Source: Bryopsis sp. KO-2023
Lineage: Eukaryota > Chlorophyta > Ulvophyceae > Bryopsidales > Bryopsidaceae
Reading direction: 5' to 3'
Length of the DNA: 64,000 nt
Assembly (NCBI GenBank): GCA_030272585.1
Contig: BSYQ01000008.1
Location: forward strand, 4,774,001 to 4,838,000
This document shows, piece after piece, positions 19,984 to 29,949 of this stretch. A model generated the notes under the pieces. That model was not told the DNA's origin. It searched no databases and saw only the letters and a program-made list of their open reading frames with translations. Both the position numbers and the translations under genes were made by a program. Numbering within the stretch: position 1 is the first letter of the stretch; each line of letters opens with the position of its first letter.

Positions 19984-21999
19984 TTATGGACGAAGTGCTG
20001 TGGATCCACTGACTATCGGATGATCCAGTGGAACTGGAAGCCTGGTCAGTGCATCCGCATTCGCATTGCTTTTTCCAGCGCGGAACTCAATCCTGAAATC
20101 AAACTCCTGTAGGCGGAGTGCCCACCTCATCAGTTTTCCCGTCAGTTTAGTACCTGTCATCAACCACTGTAATGCCCGCTGGTCTGTCTGCAGCACAAAT
20201 TCCGTGCCATAGATGTATGGCCTGAATAGGGTGCAAGCCCATACCACTGCCAGGCACTCCCCCTCCACTACCGAATAGTTCTTCTCCGCTGGGTTGAGTC
20301 TTTTGCTGGCATAGGCTACCACATGCTCTCTCCCTTGCTCATCCTTCTGGCAGAGTACTGCCCCCACAGCCTGGCTGCTCCAGTCTGTCTGCAGAGTGTA
20401 TGGTAGGTGTGGCTGTGGTGGAGCCAGGACTGGTTGATCGGTTATGCTTTTCTTCAGCCTCTCAAATGCTTGTTGTTGTCGTTCCCTCCATTCAAATGGC
20501 ACATCCTTCTTCAACAACTCCGTCAGAGGTGCAGCGATCCTTGCATAGTCGCGCACAAATCTCCTGTAGTAAGAAGTAAGGCCAAGGAAGGACCTCAGAG
20601 TAGACACATCCACCGGTGGCTCCTGCAGCTCCACTGTGGCTACCTTCTTCGGATTCATCTTGATTTCCCCTTTTCCCACGATGTGGCCCAAGTAGAGTAG
20701 CTCCTCAAACCCGAAGTCCGATTTCCTCGGGCTGATCCTCAGGTTGGCCTCCTTCAGCCGCTGCAGCACCTCTGCCAAGATCTCCTGATGCTTTTCCCAA
20801 GTCTCCGCATAGATGATGATATCATCCAAGTACACGATCACCCCCTTCCACAGCATAGGTCCCAGTACCTCGTTCATCATCCTTTGGAATGTCGCTGGGG
20901 CGTTACTGAGCCCGAAGGGCATCACCACAAACTCATATAGCCCCTCCTGAGTGATGAAGGCCGTTTTCTCCGCGGAGGCAGTGCTCATCCTGACCTGCCA
21001 ATACCCTGACCTCAAATCCAGAGCGGTGAAGAACTTGGCCTCCGAGAACTGGTTGATCGCATCCTCGATCCTCGGGAGAGGAAAGCTATCCCGGGTGGTC
21101 ACCTTGTTAAGCTTGCGGTAATCAACACAGAACCGCACCGACCCATCTGGCTTTGGAACCAAGACGATCGGTGAGGCCCACGGGGACTTTGACTTCCGCA
21201 CCACTCCATCCAGGAGCATCCTCGCCACCTCCGATTTGACTACCTGGTTCTCCGCAAAACTGAACCGGTAGGGATTCTGCCTGATAGGGGGATGATCTCC
21301 GGTGGGGATCTCGTGGTATAATATGTTGGTTTGCCCGACTTGATCCGAGGACCAAGCACAGGCATCGGGGTACTGCTGCAGAAGCTCCAGCAGCTCTTTT
21401 CTTTGGTGGGGGGTAAGATGGGGACTAATTTTCAGTTCTTCCAGTTTTTCTCTAAGTGACACCTTTTTCTCTTCCCTTTCCTTTTCTGTGGCAAACGTTT
21501 TATTTTCTACATCAGAAGTCCCAAGGGGAACCACCCCTGCCCAAATCTGATTTTCCTGCAGCTGAACTGCTGCCTGTCCCATTTCCCTCAACCCAAACCT
21601 TTCTTTTCTTTCTCCTTTTTCTTTTCTTTCCTTTTCTTTTTCTGTTTCTTTGGCTTTCCTTTCCCCTGAATTTTCTTTTCCCTTTTTTTCTTTTTCTTCT
21701 CCCATTCCCTCCCTCATAAGGATTTCTGCCTCCACTGTTCTGCTATGGTTTAAGCATTGCATGGCCCATGAGTCCGGCCACAGACTCCTGGCCCTTTCCA
21801 CTTCTTCCGTTTGGCGTTGCATTCTCGCTTCCTGCTCCTTGATCCTCCTGCCTGCTCGACGCCACTGTTCTCGTTTACCCGCACGCTTGCCACGCCGCCC
21901 TCTTCCCCTTTTCCCTTTATTCCCCTTTGTGGGACCGAACCACCTCCGCCACCCCTTCAGGTGTCGCCGAAGAAGGACGTCGGTGGCCGGCCCACTTAA
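19984..21999 (-). CDS. pol: Element C reverse transcriptase-RNase H
   Basis: The frame overlaps the end of gag in the -1 register (GAT TTT TAA read as TTT TTA). Its first ATG is at 21822. A Lys/Arg-rich linker is followed by RT with the FCVDYRKLN motif (near 21130), LDLRSGYWQ, FGLSNAPATFQ and catalytic YLDD (near 20828), then RNase H (TDWSS, near 20380). It ends at 19984 before the separate integrase frame. Sequence is very close to the D enzyme over the whole length. It makes the DNA copy from element RNA in virus-like particles. Confidence 0.9.
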   Translation of the reverse strand, partial: LSGPATDVLLRRHLKGWRRWFGPTKGNKGKRGRGRRGKRAGKREQWRRAGRRIKEQEARMQRQTEEVERARSLWPDSWAMQCLNHSRTVEAEILMREGMGEEKEKKGKENSGERKAKETEKEKERKEKGERKERFGLREMGQAAVQLQENQIWAGVVPLGTSDVENKTFATEKEREEKKVSLREKLEELKISPHLTPHQRKELLELLQQYPDACAWSSDQVGQTNILYHEIPTGDHPPIRQNPYRFSFAENQVVKSEVARMLLDGVVRKSKSPWASPIVLVPKPDGSVRFCVDYRKLNKVTTRDSFPLPRIEDAINQFSEAKFFTALDLRSGYWQVRMSTASAEKTAFITQEGLYEFVVMPFGLSNAPATFQRMMNEVLGPMLWKGVIVYLDDIIIYAETWEKHQEILAEVLQRLKEANLRISPRKSDFGFEELLYLGHIVGKGEIKMNPKKVATVELQEPPVDVSTLRSFLGLTSYYRRFVRDYARIAAPLTELLKKDVPFEWRERQQQAFERLKKSITDQPVLAPPQPHLPYTLQTDWSSQAVGAVLCQKDEQGREHVVAYASKRLNPAEKNYSVVEGECLAVVWACTLFRPYIYGTEFVLQTDQRALQWLMTGTKLTGKLMRWALRLQEFDFRIEFRAGKSNANADALTRLPVPLDHPIVSGSTALRP

Positions 22000-24900
22000 A
22001 AATCCGAGGAGTCGTAGCTCACCACCCTTGGTGGCTCACTCCTCCCCTCCCCGCCAGCTGCGGCTGCTGTGGAGGTCCCCCCCCCAGTCTCGCCACCCTC
22101 CACTGGCCTCCACCTCTGGGCCTCCCTGCGGAAGTGCCCCAACATCTCCTCCGACTCCTCCCTCTGTGCGCTCGTCACAGCGTCGCACCTTCGGAAATAC
22201 TCCCTTGTGATAGCATCCCTTTTTCTCGGTTCTCCCTCGCATCTCAACCTTTCGTCGTGGATCTTTTTGAACTCCCTCTTTGTCCCTCCGTGGTGCCTCC
22301 CCCTGGTGTCCAGTATTTCTGCCTCTTGGTGATACAGATGTGTGGCCGCCGCCTCACTCATCCCCTTTCCCCGCCGAATAGCGCAGCACTCCTGCAGCAC
22401 TGCCTTCTGGCGCTTGGTGACCCACAGAGGAGGGGGTTGAGGAACGTAGAGGTAGGGCTGGATAAACCCATCTGGTCGGCGTTCCCCCGGTGGCGTCTGG
22501 CTCGTCATTGAATCCTGCTGTGGCTGCTTTTCAGTGGGGGCTGCTGGCGGTTCTGGGGCGGCGCTCGTTTCTTCGATCGATCGGAGGGTTTGGTAAACTG
22601 CGACGACTGCAGCACTCTCAGGCGTCGTTGTGTGAAGGAACTCGATGGGTACGTGACCTACTCGCCGTCCAGCCACACACGGAGTGAGCCGCTTGAAACC
22701 AAAGTGGATCTCTGTACCGGTATCCACCAACCACGGGGTCCCAATGATCAGGGATAGATGTTCGTTCTCCACTACATGGCACGGTACGATCTGTTTGCAT
22801 TGTCCAAGGGCGATGGGCAGGGCAGGGATGTACCCCAGAGCTTGCCTAGTCTCGCCATTGCAATCCCTGTACCTCCCCTTCGGTGCCTCCATCAGGTGGG
22901 TCAACCCTGTCCGTGCTAGGAGTTGGGCCGATATCACACAAGCACTCGCCCCCGTATCAATGATGGCCCCTGGTACCTTGGTCTCCATGATCTTGGCCGT
23001 GGCGGTAGTGACTGCATATGGGCTGGGCTTGCCCACTCCCTCCACAGTAGTGATTGCAGGTACTTTAGCCATGGGCACCCTCAGTGCCTTCAACCATGCA
23101 TCGATCAACTCCGGGTGGTGCTGGCACAGACTCGCTACTGGAACCTCCGTCATCAGACCCTCCACAAACTTTTTGGCCTCTGCCGCCGTAAACATTCTCT
23201 TCTCTTTTGGCTCCCCCGCCGTCTTTTTCCCCATTTTCTTTTTCTTGGTCATGGTATTCCGTGGGGACGGTGGCCGCATGGGTGGAGATAACATAGGTGG
23301 TAACATAACCGGTCTCGATCCTTGTGGCTCATCTCGTGGCCTCGGCACATCTTCTGGTTCAGGCACAGACTTTGTCTTCTCCTCCGGCTCCCGTGGGGGT
23401 TCTGGTTCCTTCTTTGGTTCCTCCATCACAATTTCCTCCCCAGCATCTGCTCGAGGTTCTGAAGGTATTGGGCTCGTGTCCATGGGGGTTCCTCCACTGC
23501 CTCCCTGGTCCCCGTCCAAGCCTCCGTGGTCAATATCCATTTCAGAGTACCAGATTGGTGCCAGAACCTCCTCGGGTCCTTCTGTGGTGGTTGCCCCAGG
23601 GTCCGTTTGCTCAAAGTCCATCACCAGGTGGTCCCCCATTTCCGCCTGGAAGAAGTTTAAATGTTCAGGACACTGGCTGGCATAATGGCCAAGGCGCGAG
23701 CAGTGCCAACATCTGACTTTGTTCACATCATAACGCCCTCCTCCCCAGCCTCTTCCTCCATTGCCATTGTTCCGAGTTCCCCGTCCTCTGCCTCCTCCAT
23801 TTCCCCAGCCATTGCCTCTGTAGGCCCCTTGCCCTCTGCCTCCATTGATTGGCACTTGGTTTGCTCCGGTACCCCCAGTATTTCCATAGTTCCCTCCTCC
23901 TGGCTCTGGCACATTAGGCTGTCTCACATCCGCCACCATTCCTGATAGAGTGGAGATCATACTTTTGAGTTCGCCAAACTGCTGCCCAGAGGTTCTCACA
24001 TGCTGCTCCACTCCTCTGAGTCGCGAGTCCGTGGTGGTTTGGTGTTCGCGCACCTCCTTCCTCAAATTCTCGATTTGTTCGTTCACCCGCTGATCCATAA
24101 TATTTACTTCCGCCAGGACTGGCTCCATCACTGCTTGGTCCTGCAGTTCCTCCAGTGTGTTGATCGTTGCCTTTCGCTTTGGCCCCGGCCGCACTTGTCT
24201 CTCTTCGATCTGTCTGGCTCTTGCCACTGCTTCATCCAGGGTATCTCCTGTAAAACCCAGCAGGATGGGGGCAAGATCCTCCCGCACTCCGTTCTTAAAC
24301 AATTGCAGTAGAAGTTCGTCGGCCACGGCGGGACTGCCTGGGGCTCGACTCGCATTGAGTTGTTGCTGCATCTGGGAGAGTGCAGAAGCGTATTCCCCCA
24401 CAGTTTCGTCATTCTTTTGTTTCCGTTCCAAGATACGGGCCACCAACGTCGCTGGCGCCACTCCAAACCTTGCCAACATGCCCATTTGTAACTCCTGCCA
24501 TGTCCTTTCTGGGTTCGGCAGCCCTCCCACATGTGTAGGGTGTCTGGCCGTCCAATTGTCCACCCATGATCGCGCTTTCCCCGTCGTATACAGGACGAGT
24601 CTCTCAATTCTCTGATCCTCATGGTCCGGCACCGCTGGTGGTACACTCCACCCTGAGCCTGTGGCGAGAATCTCGTATGACCGTATCCAGGTGGCCACAT
24701 CTTCCTTCTCTGCCCCAGTGAAGGCGGTTAACTGACTGTTGATCAGCCTGTTTGGAGGTCCTCTGGGGTGGGCCATGGCACCGACTCCGCCTGGTGGGTG
24801 TGGTGGAGGAGGTGGTGGAGGGACTGGTGGTGGACCAGGTGGTACAGGTGGAACGGGTGGAGGAACAGGTGGGACTGGTGGTTGGAGATAGGGAAGTCCA

Positions 24901-27053
24901 ACCTCAAAGGCAAATGGGTTCAGCGGGGGCTGGTCCGGTAACGGTTCTTCTTCAGCACTGGAGGATGATCCACTCTCGCCTTCTTCTTCGTCAAAGGCAA
25001 AAAATGGGTTCAGCGGGGGCTGATCTGGGGGTAACGATCCTTCCCCAGAACTGGAGGTCGACTCTCTTTCGCCTTCTCCTTCGTGGGACTCTTCCTCGTC
25101 TGAAGTGGTACTCGATGGCTCAGAAGGGTCCTCTGGAAACCCTGGCTCGATACGATAGGCTCTTCCTTCCGCCCAACTAGCGGCGCTGTGGTACTCAGTT
25201 CCTCCGCCTGATCCCGCTCCGTTGGTCTCTCCGCTACTCCCTGGAACGGCCGCACTTCCTCCTTCCTCAACTGGTTCAACACCGGCTTCCTCGTGGTCAG
25301 TGGTTCCAACAAGATCTCCTTCAGAGGCTCCTTCTTCAACAGGTTCGACTCCGACTTCTTCCACAACAACCTCGGCTTCCTCTTGGTCAGTGGCTCCAAC
25401 AAGATCTCCTTCGGAGGCTCCTTCTTCAACAGGTTCGACTTCGACTTCTTCCACAACAACCTCGGCTTCCTCTTGGTCAGTGGCTCCAACAAGATCTCCT
25501 TCGGAGGCTCCTTCTTCAACAGGTTCGACTTCGACTTCTTCCACAACAACCTCGGCTTCCTCTTGGTCAGTGGCTCCAACAAGATCTCCTTCAGAGGCTC
25601 CTTCTTCAACAGGTTCGTCTCCGACTTCTTCCACAACAACCTCGGCTTCCTCTTGGTCAGTGGTTCCAACAAGATCTCCTTCGGAGGCTCCTTCTTCAAC
25701 AGGTTCGACTTCGACTTCTTCCACAACAACCTCGGCTTCCTCTTGGTCAGTGGCTCCAACAAGATCTCCTTCGGAGGCTCCTTCTTCAACAGGTTCGACT
25801 TCGACTTCTTCCACAACAACCTCGGCTTCCTCTTGGTCAGTGGCTCCAACAAGATCTCCTTCGGAGGCTCCTTCTTCAACAGGTTCGACTTCGACTTCTT
25901 CCACAACAACCTCGGCTTCCTCTTGGTCAGTGGCTCCAACAAGATCTCCTTCAGAGGCTCCTTCTTCAACAGGTTCGTCTCCGACTTCTTCCACAACAAC
26001 CTCGGCTTCCTCTTGGTCAGTGGTTCCAACAAGATCTCCTTCGGAGGCTCCTTCTTCAACAGGTTCGACTTCGACTTCTTCCACAACAACCTCGGCTTCC
26101 TCTTGGTCAGTGGCTCCAACAAGATCTCCTTCGGAGGCTCCTTCTTCAACAGGTTCGACTCCGACTTCTTCCACAACAACCTCGGCTTCCTCTTGGTCAG
26201 TGGCTCCAACAAGATCTCCTTCGGAGGCTCCTTCTTCAACAGGTTCGACTTCGACTTCTTCTACAACAACCTCGGCTTCCCAATCACGGGGAAAGTCTTC
26301 GTGGCTCTCTCTTTCCTCGTCCTCCGACTCAACCCTGGGCTGCTCGCTCGCGCTGCCTTGCTCAGTCTCGTCGTGCACTGTCTCCGCGCTGCCACCAAGG
26401 CTCTCTTCACTGATCTCGCTGTCCGGTTTTTCCTCAGGTTCTCCAACTCCTCCAACTTCGCCTGCGCCGCCACTCAGATCTGGGGAATTTCTGCTTGCCG
26501 GGCGTGATCCCTCGGCGTCTCCCTCCGTTCTTTGGTGATACTCGTCTTCAAGACCCTTGAGGAACTTCGTTTTCCACTGCTGCTCGGCTTTTTGCAGTTC
26601 CTCCGATACTCGTTCTTCCACTCGCTCTGTACCCAGCCGTGCTGCCTCGTGCTCTCCCCAGAACAGCCGTGAGACCTCGTGATCACGCGCTCTGTCTCGG
26701 GCTAGCTTGAAAAGACCAGATAAGTCGTTACTGAACAGCTCACGAGTTTGTGAGTCCCCCTCTTCCTTGGTTAACAGGCCTGTGAGTACACTCTGATATA
26801 TCCACCAAAAACTCTTCGCGCGGAAACGATGGCACCACACAGCAACCCACTCGTCCTCAAATATGGCAGGTATGGGTCCGATAAACTCAGGGTGTATTGT
26901 CAGGGGTGGTCTATAAGCTACTTCCTCTGCAACCTGTTCCCGTTCCTGCCAATGGTATAGGCGCAGGCGAAAGCCAGCCGCCTTTAACTCCTGATCGTCC
27001 AGACTGCCTTCCTGCACGTTTTCCCAGAATGTGTAGCACGCCTGCTGCAGCAC
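21996..27053 (-). CDS. gag: Element C gag-protease polyprotein with repeat-bearing N-terminal extension
   Basis: An open frame of 1685 codons begins just after a TGA near the primer site, and no ATG occurs until codon 760 (24776). There the frame matches the element D gag start region (GAM before HP). Codons 1-759 include a conserved-looking globular start, an acidic region, and about eleven copies of a 30-residue acidic unit (90-bp repeat). The rest contains a Pro-rich linker, capsid-like domain, a CCHC knuckle (CWHCSRLGHYASQC, near 23670-23720) and an aspartic protease with DTGAS (near 22950). The extension needs a non-AUG start or splicing to be made. Otherwise gag starts at 24776. Confidence 0.8.
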   Translation of the reverse strand: MLQQACYTFWENVQEGSLDDQELKAAGFRLRLYHWQEREQVAEEVAYRPPLTIHPEFIGPIPAIFEDEWVAVWCHRFRAKSFWWIYQSVLTGLLTKEEGDSQTRELFSNDLSGLFKLARDRARDHEVSRLFWGEHEAARLGTERVEERVSEELQKAEQQWKTKFLKGLEDEYHQRTEGDAEGSRPASRNSPDLSGGAGEVGGVGEPEEKPDSEISEESLGGSAETVHDETEQGSASEQPRVESEDEERESHEDFPRDWEAEVVVEEVEVEPVEEGASEGDLVGATDQEEAEVVVEEVGVEPVEEGASEGDLVGATDQEEAEVVVEEVEVEPVEEGASEGDLVGTTDQEEAEVVVEEVGDEPVEEGASEGDLVGATDQEEAEVVVEEVEVEPVEEGASEGDLVGATDQEEAEVVVEEVEVEPVEEGASEGDLVGATDQEEAEVVVEEVEVEPVEEGASEGDLVGTTDQEEAEVVVEEVGDEPVEEGASEGDLVGATDQEEAEVVVEEVEVEPVEEGASEGDLVGATDQEEAEVVVEEVEVEPVEEGASEGDLVGATDQEEAEVVVEEVGVEPVEEGASEGDLVGTTDHEEAGVEPVEEGGSAAVPGSSGETNGAGSGGGTEYHSAASWAEGRAYRIEPGFPEDPSEPSSTTSDEEESHEGEGERESTSSSGEGSLPPDQPPLNPFFAFDEEEGESGSSSSAEEEPLPDQPPLNPFAFEVGLPYLQPPVPPVPPPVPPVPPGPPPVPPPPPPPHPPGGVGAMAHPRGPPNRLINSQLTAFTGAEKEDVATWIRSYEILATGSGWSVPPAVPDHEDQRIERLVLYTTGKARSWVDNWTARHPTHVGGLPNPERTWQELQMGMLARFGVAPATLVARILERKQKNDETVGEYASALSQMQQQLNASRAPGSPAVADELLLQLFKNGVREDLAPILLGFTGDTLDEAVARARQIEERQVRPGPKRKATINTLEELQDQAVMEPVLAEVNIMDQRVNEQIENLRKEVREHQTTTDSRLRGVEQHVRTSGQQFGELKSMISTLSGMVADVRQPNVPEPGGGNYGNTGGTGANQVPINGGRGQGAYRGNGWGNGGGRGRGTRNNGNGGRGWGGGRYDVNKVRCWHCSRLGHYASQCPEHLNFFQAEMGDHLVMDFEQTDPGATTTEGPEEVLAPIWYSEMDIDHGGLDGDQGGSGGTPMDTSPIPSEPRADAGEEIVMEEPKKEPEPPREPEEKTKSVPEPEDVPRPRDEPQGSRPVMLPPMLSPPMRPPSPRNTMTKKKKMGKKTAGEPKEKRMFTAAEAKKFVEGLMTEVPVASLCQHHPELIDAWLKALRVPMAKVPAITTVEGVGKPSPYAVTTATAKIMETKVPGAIIDTGASACVISAQLLARTGLTHLMEAPKGRYRDCNGETRQALGYIPALPIALGQCKQIVPCHVVENEHLSLIIGTPWLVDTGTEIHFGFKRLTPCVAGRRVGHVPIEFLHTTTPESAAVVAVYQTLRSIEETSAAPEPPAAPTEKQPQQDSMTSQTPPGERRPDGFIQPYLYVPQPPPLWVTKRQKAVLQECCAIRRGKGMSEAAATHLYHQEAEILDTRGRHHGGTKREFKKIHDERLRCEGEPRKRDAITREYFRRCDAVTSAQREESEEMLGHFRREAQRWRPVEGGETGGGTSTAAAAGGEGRSEPPRVVSYDSSDF
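25290..26285 (-). repeat. 90-bp tandem repeat in element C gag extension
   Basis: About eleven near-identical 90-bp units encode an acidic 30-residue block with the core EEGASEGDLVGATDQEEA. Because the unit is a multiple of three, other frames on both strands are also open for about 400 codons; these are shadows. Variation between units is limited to a few positions and is patterned, as expected from segmental duplications of three to four units. Confidence 0.95.
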
Positions 27054-27076
27054 AGCTCAAAAGTGTGCGCACCCTG

Positions 27077-27088
27077 GCTCCGAAACCA
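27077..27088 (-). other. Element C primer binding site
   Basis: TGGTTTCGGAGC on the minus strand, immediately after the 5' LTR copy. Confidence 0.85.
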
Positions 27089-27618
27089 ACAAATAGGGTA
27101 TCCTTGACCGCTGGGGTCACCCCTGCAGCCGTACTTAACGGTGGTGATGGCGTTTCTGCAGAACGGGAACGGCGGAAGTGGGGACAGCCCCTCTTGAAGT
27201 TGATCACACGGCCTTTGCCAGGCACCTTACTCAGGACTCTTCACACAAGCTTTCTTACAACAATCAATAAAGGTCCAAACTCGAATAAACACAAAAGCCT
27301 CACCCAGAATGCCCAATAACCTAAGATCAGCCATTAAATAGGCTGCCGCCTGACTCACCCTAGTCCCACTGATCACCTAGGATCCCACCTACTGATGGGG
27401 ACTACCTAACCTATCAAGCCTAGCTGATCTTCCTAACCTCCCTCAATCCCTTCCCTTAGTCTCTACCCCTAGGACCGTCCAACCTCGTCATTTCCGCAGC
27501 TGGACTGCTACTTCCAGACTGTGGCTGGACTGTCCTAACTACCCCTCCTCTACCCGATAGCACTCTGGCCTTGACCAGTGTGACGAAAACGGTGGAGGCG
27601 ACGTGGTTTGGGGTTACA
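27089..27618 (-). repeat. Element C 5' LTR
   Basis: The 530-bp repeat starts TGTAACCCC at 27618 and ends CTATTTGT at 27089. It matches 6152-6681. GATGTC follows at 27619. Confidence 0.9.
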
Positions 27619-27624
27619 GATGTC

Positions 27625-29949
27625 GCCCAGAAAGAGGTGGACGAAGCCAAAGAGGCTCAGCGGATATTGGCTGAACAAGTGGCTGACACGGACGAAAAAA
27701 GGAAGAAACTCGAAGAAGAGTATGACCGGCAATATAACGACGCCCTTTGGGGGTTGGATACGGTTCAACAAGAACTGAGAGAGACCCAGGCAGAACTGGA
27801 TGCGGGTCAAGATAAACAGTTCAAGGAAATCGCTCGTGTTAAGTATGATCTCAAAGAGACGCAAGAAAAAGCGGAAAGTTTTCAGATACAGCATCATGCG
27901 GAAGTAGCCTATTTGTTAAAGGAGGCAGCGGCTGCGAAAGAAGCGGCGGCTAGATTACACGCGGAAATGGAGGAGTTGAAAAGAAGTCAAAGTCGGTCTT
28001 CAAGGAGAAGCAGATCGAGAAGCTCAACAAGGAGCAGAGAGCCGCGGGAAATGCTACAAGAAATGCTACAAGATCCGGAAACAGCGCAAGAGCTAAAGAA
28101 GGTGTTTGAGGATGTAGCGGACACAAAGTTCACGTCGAATTTTGAGTTTTGGCGGAAGAAAGATGCTGCAGCAGTTGCCACACAAATGGCATCCGCTGCT
28201 CAACAAACACCTCTTGTGGCTGCTATGGCGGGAGCGGGAACCAGAACGGTGGCACAACCACCAAGCTTGGCCGAAGTACAAGTTCCATTCGGTCAACCGC
28301 CCCAAACCTCATCCGGCTTTGCCCCGGATTCGGTAGGTTTCCCGCCAATACCACCAGTATTCCCGCGGGCAAATAGACCGATTACCCGACCTGCATCACC
28401 CCCAGTCATTATTCCTGGAGTGGGGCGAGGCAGTGCAATCAGCGGACAGGGAAATGTACCTAGGCCGATCGTGAGGCCTAGCGCTGTGTTTGGACAAACA
28501 CCAAATACAAGACCACCAGCGGTATTACAGCCAGTACAACCGCCACAGCGTACGCAGGCTTCTCCCGTGGTACAAACTGTTCCGCTGACAACTCCAACAA
28601 CCACGTCACCCGAGCCACCTAGAACATTACCTATGCCACCACCAGTTTCTCAGCCAGTGTTATCACATCCATCAATGATTTCACCACCCGGCTATTATGC
28701 CATGGGAGCATCATACATTCGGCCTTCTATCTTAGGTCACTCCGTGAATGTATACGGAGCTCCATCATCCGGAAACCCCTATGTTGGATGGGGATCCTAT
28801 CCGCGTATTCCTCAACGCGCAGGCGGAGGAGGCGGAGGAGGCGGAGGTGGAGATGATGATGGTTCCGGTGATGGAAGTGGCGGAGGCCCATCGGACAGAA
28901 GTGGCCGTGGGTCTGCACCTGGACCACATATTGGTGGAGGAGGAGAAGGACCATCTAGGAACCCAGGAGGCGGTCCTGGAGATGGTGGTGGTGGAGGTGG
29001 CGGAGGAGGCGGACCTCCTGGTCCCCCAGGTGGGGTCCCAGATTTTATGGGCTATGCACGTCCAGAAAATCGTTTGCTTCACATTCCCAATGCGGTCAAA
29101 TTCCCGATGCCGAAACCGTATACTGGCGCTGGAGATCGCTGGATTCGGGATTGGCAGGCAGAACTCACCAACTTCTGTAAAGTTTATGATTTGGATGAGT
29201 CTGTTTGGCTTAAAGTATTCCGCACAAATCTCTCTGGTTCAGCCGCCACATGGCGGAATATGCAAGAGATGCGGATTCGGGAAGGAGTTCGTCCGATGTT
29301 CCAGGACTGGGTACAACTTGTGGAAGAGTTAGCTATTGCTTTCGAACCAACAAGAATGTCCGATGTTTCACGTAGGAAGCTGCGGAAACTTCAACAAACG
29401 GGGACTGTTCGTTCCTACATTAACGCATTTCGGGATCTCATACTCAGAATTCCGAATATGACGGAGGAGGAGCAGTACTTGACGTTTGTTGACGGACTAC
29501 GGCCCCAGATCCGACATCAAGTTGTTACAATGGTGACAGAAGGAGTGGAAGCGGCGATAGTCACTGCCGAAAGAATCGATTCGTTGGGAGGCCAATCTCA
29601 AAACAACCGCGGACGTGGTCGCGGACGAGGGCGATGGAACTGGAATTGGAAAAACAAGCCCAAAGCTGATCAGAACCAGCAAATGCAAGGTCAGCAACCG
29701 CAACCACCACCTCCACCCCAAGATCAAAATCAGCAAATGGGAGGAGGCAACAGAGGTGGAGGCGGCCGTGGCCGCGGAAGAGGCGGACGACGAGGTGGCG
29801 GACGAAATCGAGGTGGTGGCGGAAGGCAGCAACAAGGCGGAGCTAGAGGCGGAGGCGCATGTTACATCTGCGGTGAAGTGGGTCATGGCTTTGGAAAATG
29901 TCCTAAAGGCCCAACTTTTCAAAAATGGCTAAAAGATCACGCCGCATAG
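27625..29949 (+). CDS. gag: Element B gag, C-terminal part
   Basis: Continues the frame of 5503-6144 after the C insertion. It starts with a charged coiled-coil region (to about 27980), a small Ser/Arg patch (28000-28045), a long Pro-rich linker, and a Gly-rich tract (28820-29030). The capsid-like retrotransposon gag domain is near 29080-29560. An Arg/Gly-rich segment and one CCHC knuckle (CYICGEVGHGFGKC, near 29860-29900) follow. It ends at 29949, overlapping pol by 25 bases in the -1 register. Capsid and nucleocapsid functions are inferred from domain order. The Gly-rich and RGG-like parts would bind RNA. Confidence 0.87.
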   Translation, partial: AQKEVDEAKEAQRILAEQVADTDEKRKKLEEEYDRQYNDALWGLDTVQQELRETQAELDAGQDKQFKEIARVKYDLKETQEKAESFQIQHHAEVAYLLKEAAAAKEAAARLHAEMEELKRSQSRSSRRSRSRSSTRSREPREMLQEMLQDPETAQELKKVFEDVADTKFTSNFEFWRKKDAAAVATQMASAAQQTPLVAAMAGAGTRTVAQPPSLAEVQVPFGQPPQTSSGFAPDSVGFPPIPPVFPRANRPITRPASPPVIIPGVGRGSAISGQGNVPRPIVRPSAVFGQTPNTRPPAVLQPVQPPQRTQASPVVQTVPLTTPTTTSPEPPRTLPMPPPVSQPVLSHPSMISPPGYYAMGASYIRPSILGHSVNVYGAPSSGNPYVGWGSYPRIPQRAGGGGGGGGGGDDDGSGDGSGGGPSDRSGRGSAPGPHIGGGGEGPSRNPGGGPGDGGGGGGGGGGPPGPPGGVPDFMGYARPENRLLHIPNAVKFPMPKPYTGAGDRWIRDWQAELTNFCKVYDLDESVWLKVFRTNLSGSAATWRNMQEMRIREGVRPMFQDWVQLVEELAIAFEPTRMSDVSRRKLRKLQQTGTVRSYINAFRDLILRIPNMTEEEQYLTFVDGLRPQIRHQVVTMVTEGVEAAIVTAERIDSLGGQSQNNRGRGRGRGRWNWNWKNKPKADQNQQMQGQQPQPPPPPQDQNQQMGGGNRGGGGRGRGRGGRRGGGRNRGGGGRQQQGGARGGGACYICGEVGHGFGKCPKGPTFQKWLKDHAA

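Larger units (their letters stand above)
6145..27618 (-). mobile_element. Element C: gypsy element with split terminal repeats, interrupted by D
   Basis: A minus-strand element flanked by GATGTC at 6139-6144 and 27619-27624 (6 bp). It is about 12.8 kb without D. Read on the minus strand the order is LTR, primer binding site, gag-protease, RT-RNase H, integrase with a long C-terminal extension, purine-rich 3' region, polypurine tract and LTR. The shared LTR is 530 bp (27089-27618 and 6152-6681). The outer left end carries 7 extra bases, TGTAACC at 6145-6151, that the primer-proximal copy lacks. All coding modules look intact apart from the D insertion. Confidence 0.9.

Noticed and set aside
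25010-26538. Long open frames of 400-440 codons in other frames and strands over the 90-bp array
   Set aside because: The unit length is a multiple of three, so every stop-free frame stays open. The reading that fits the rest of gag is the minus-strand 21996-27053 frame.
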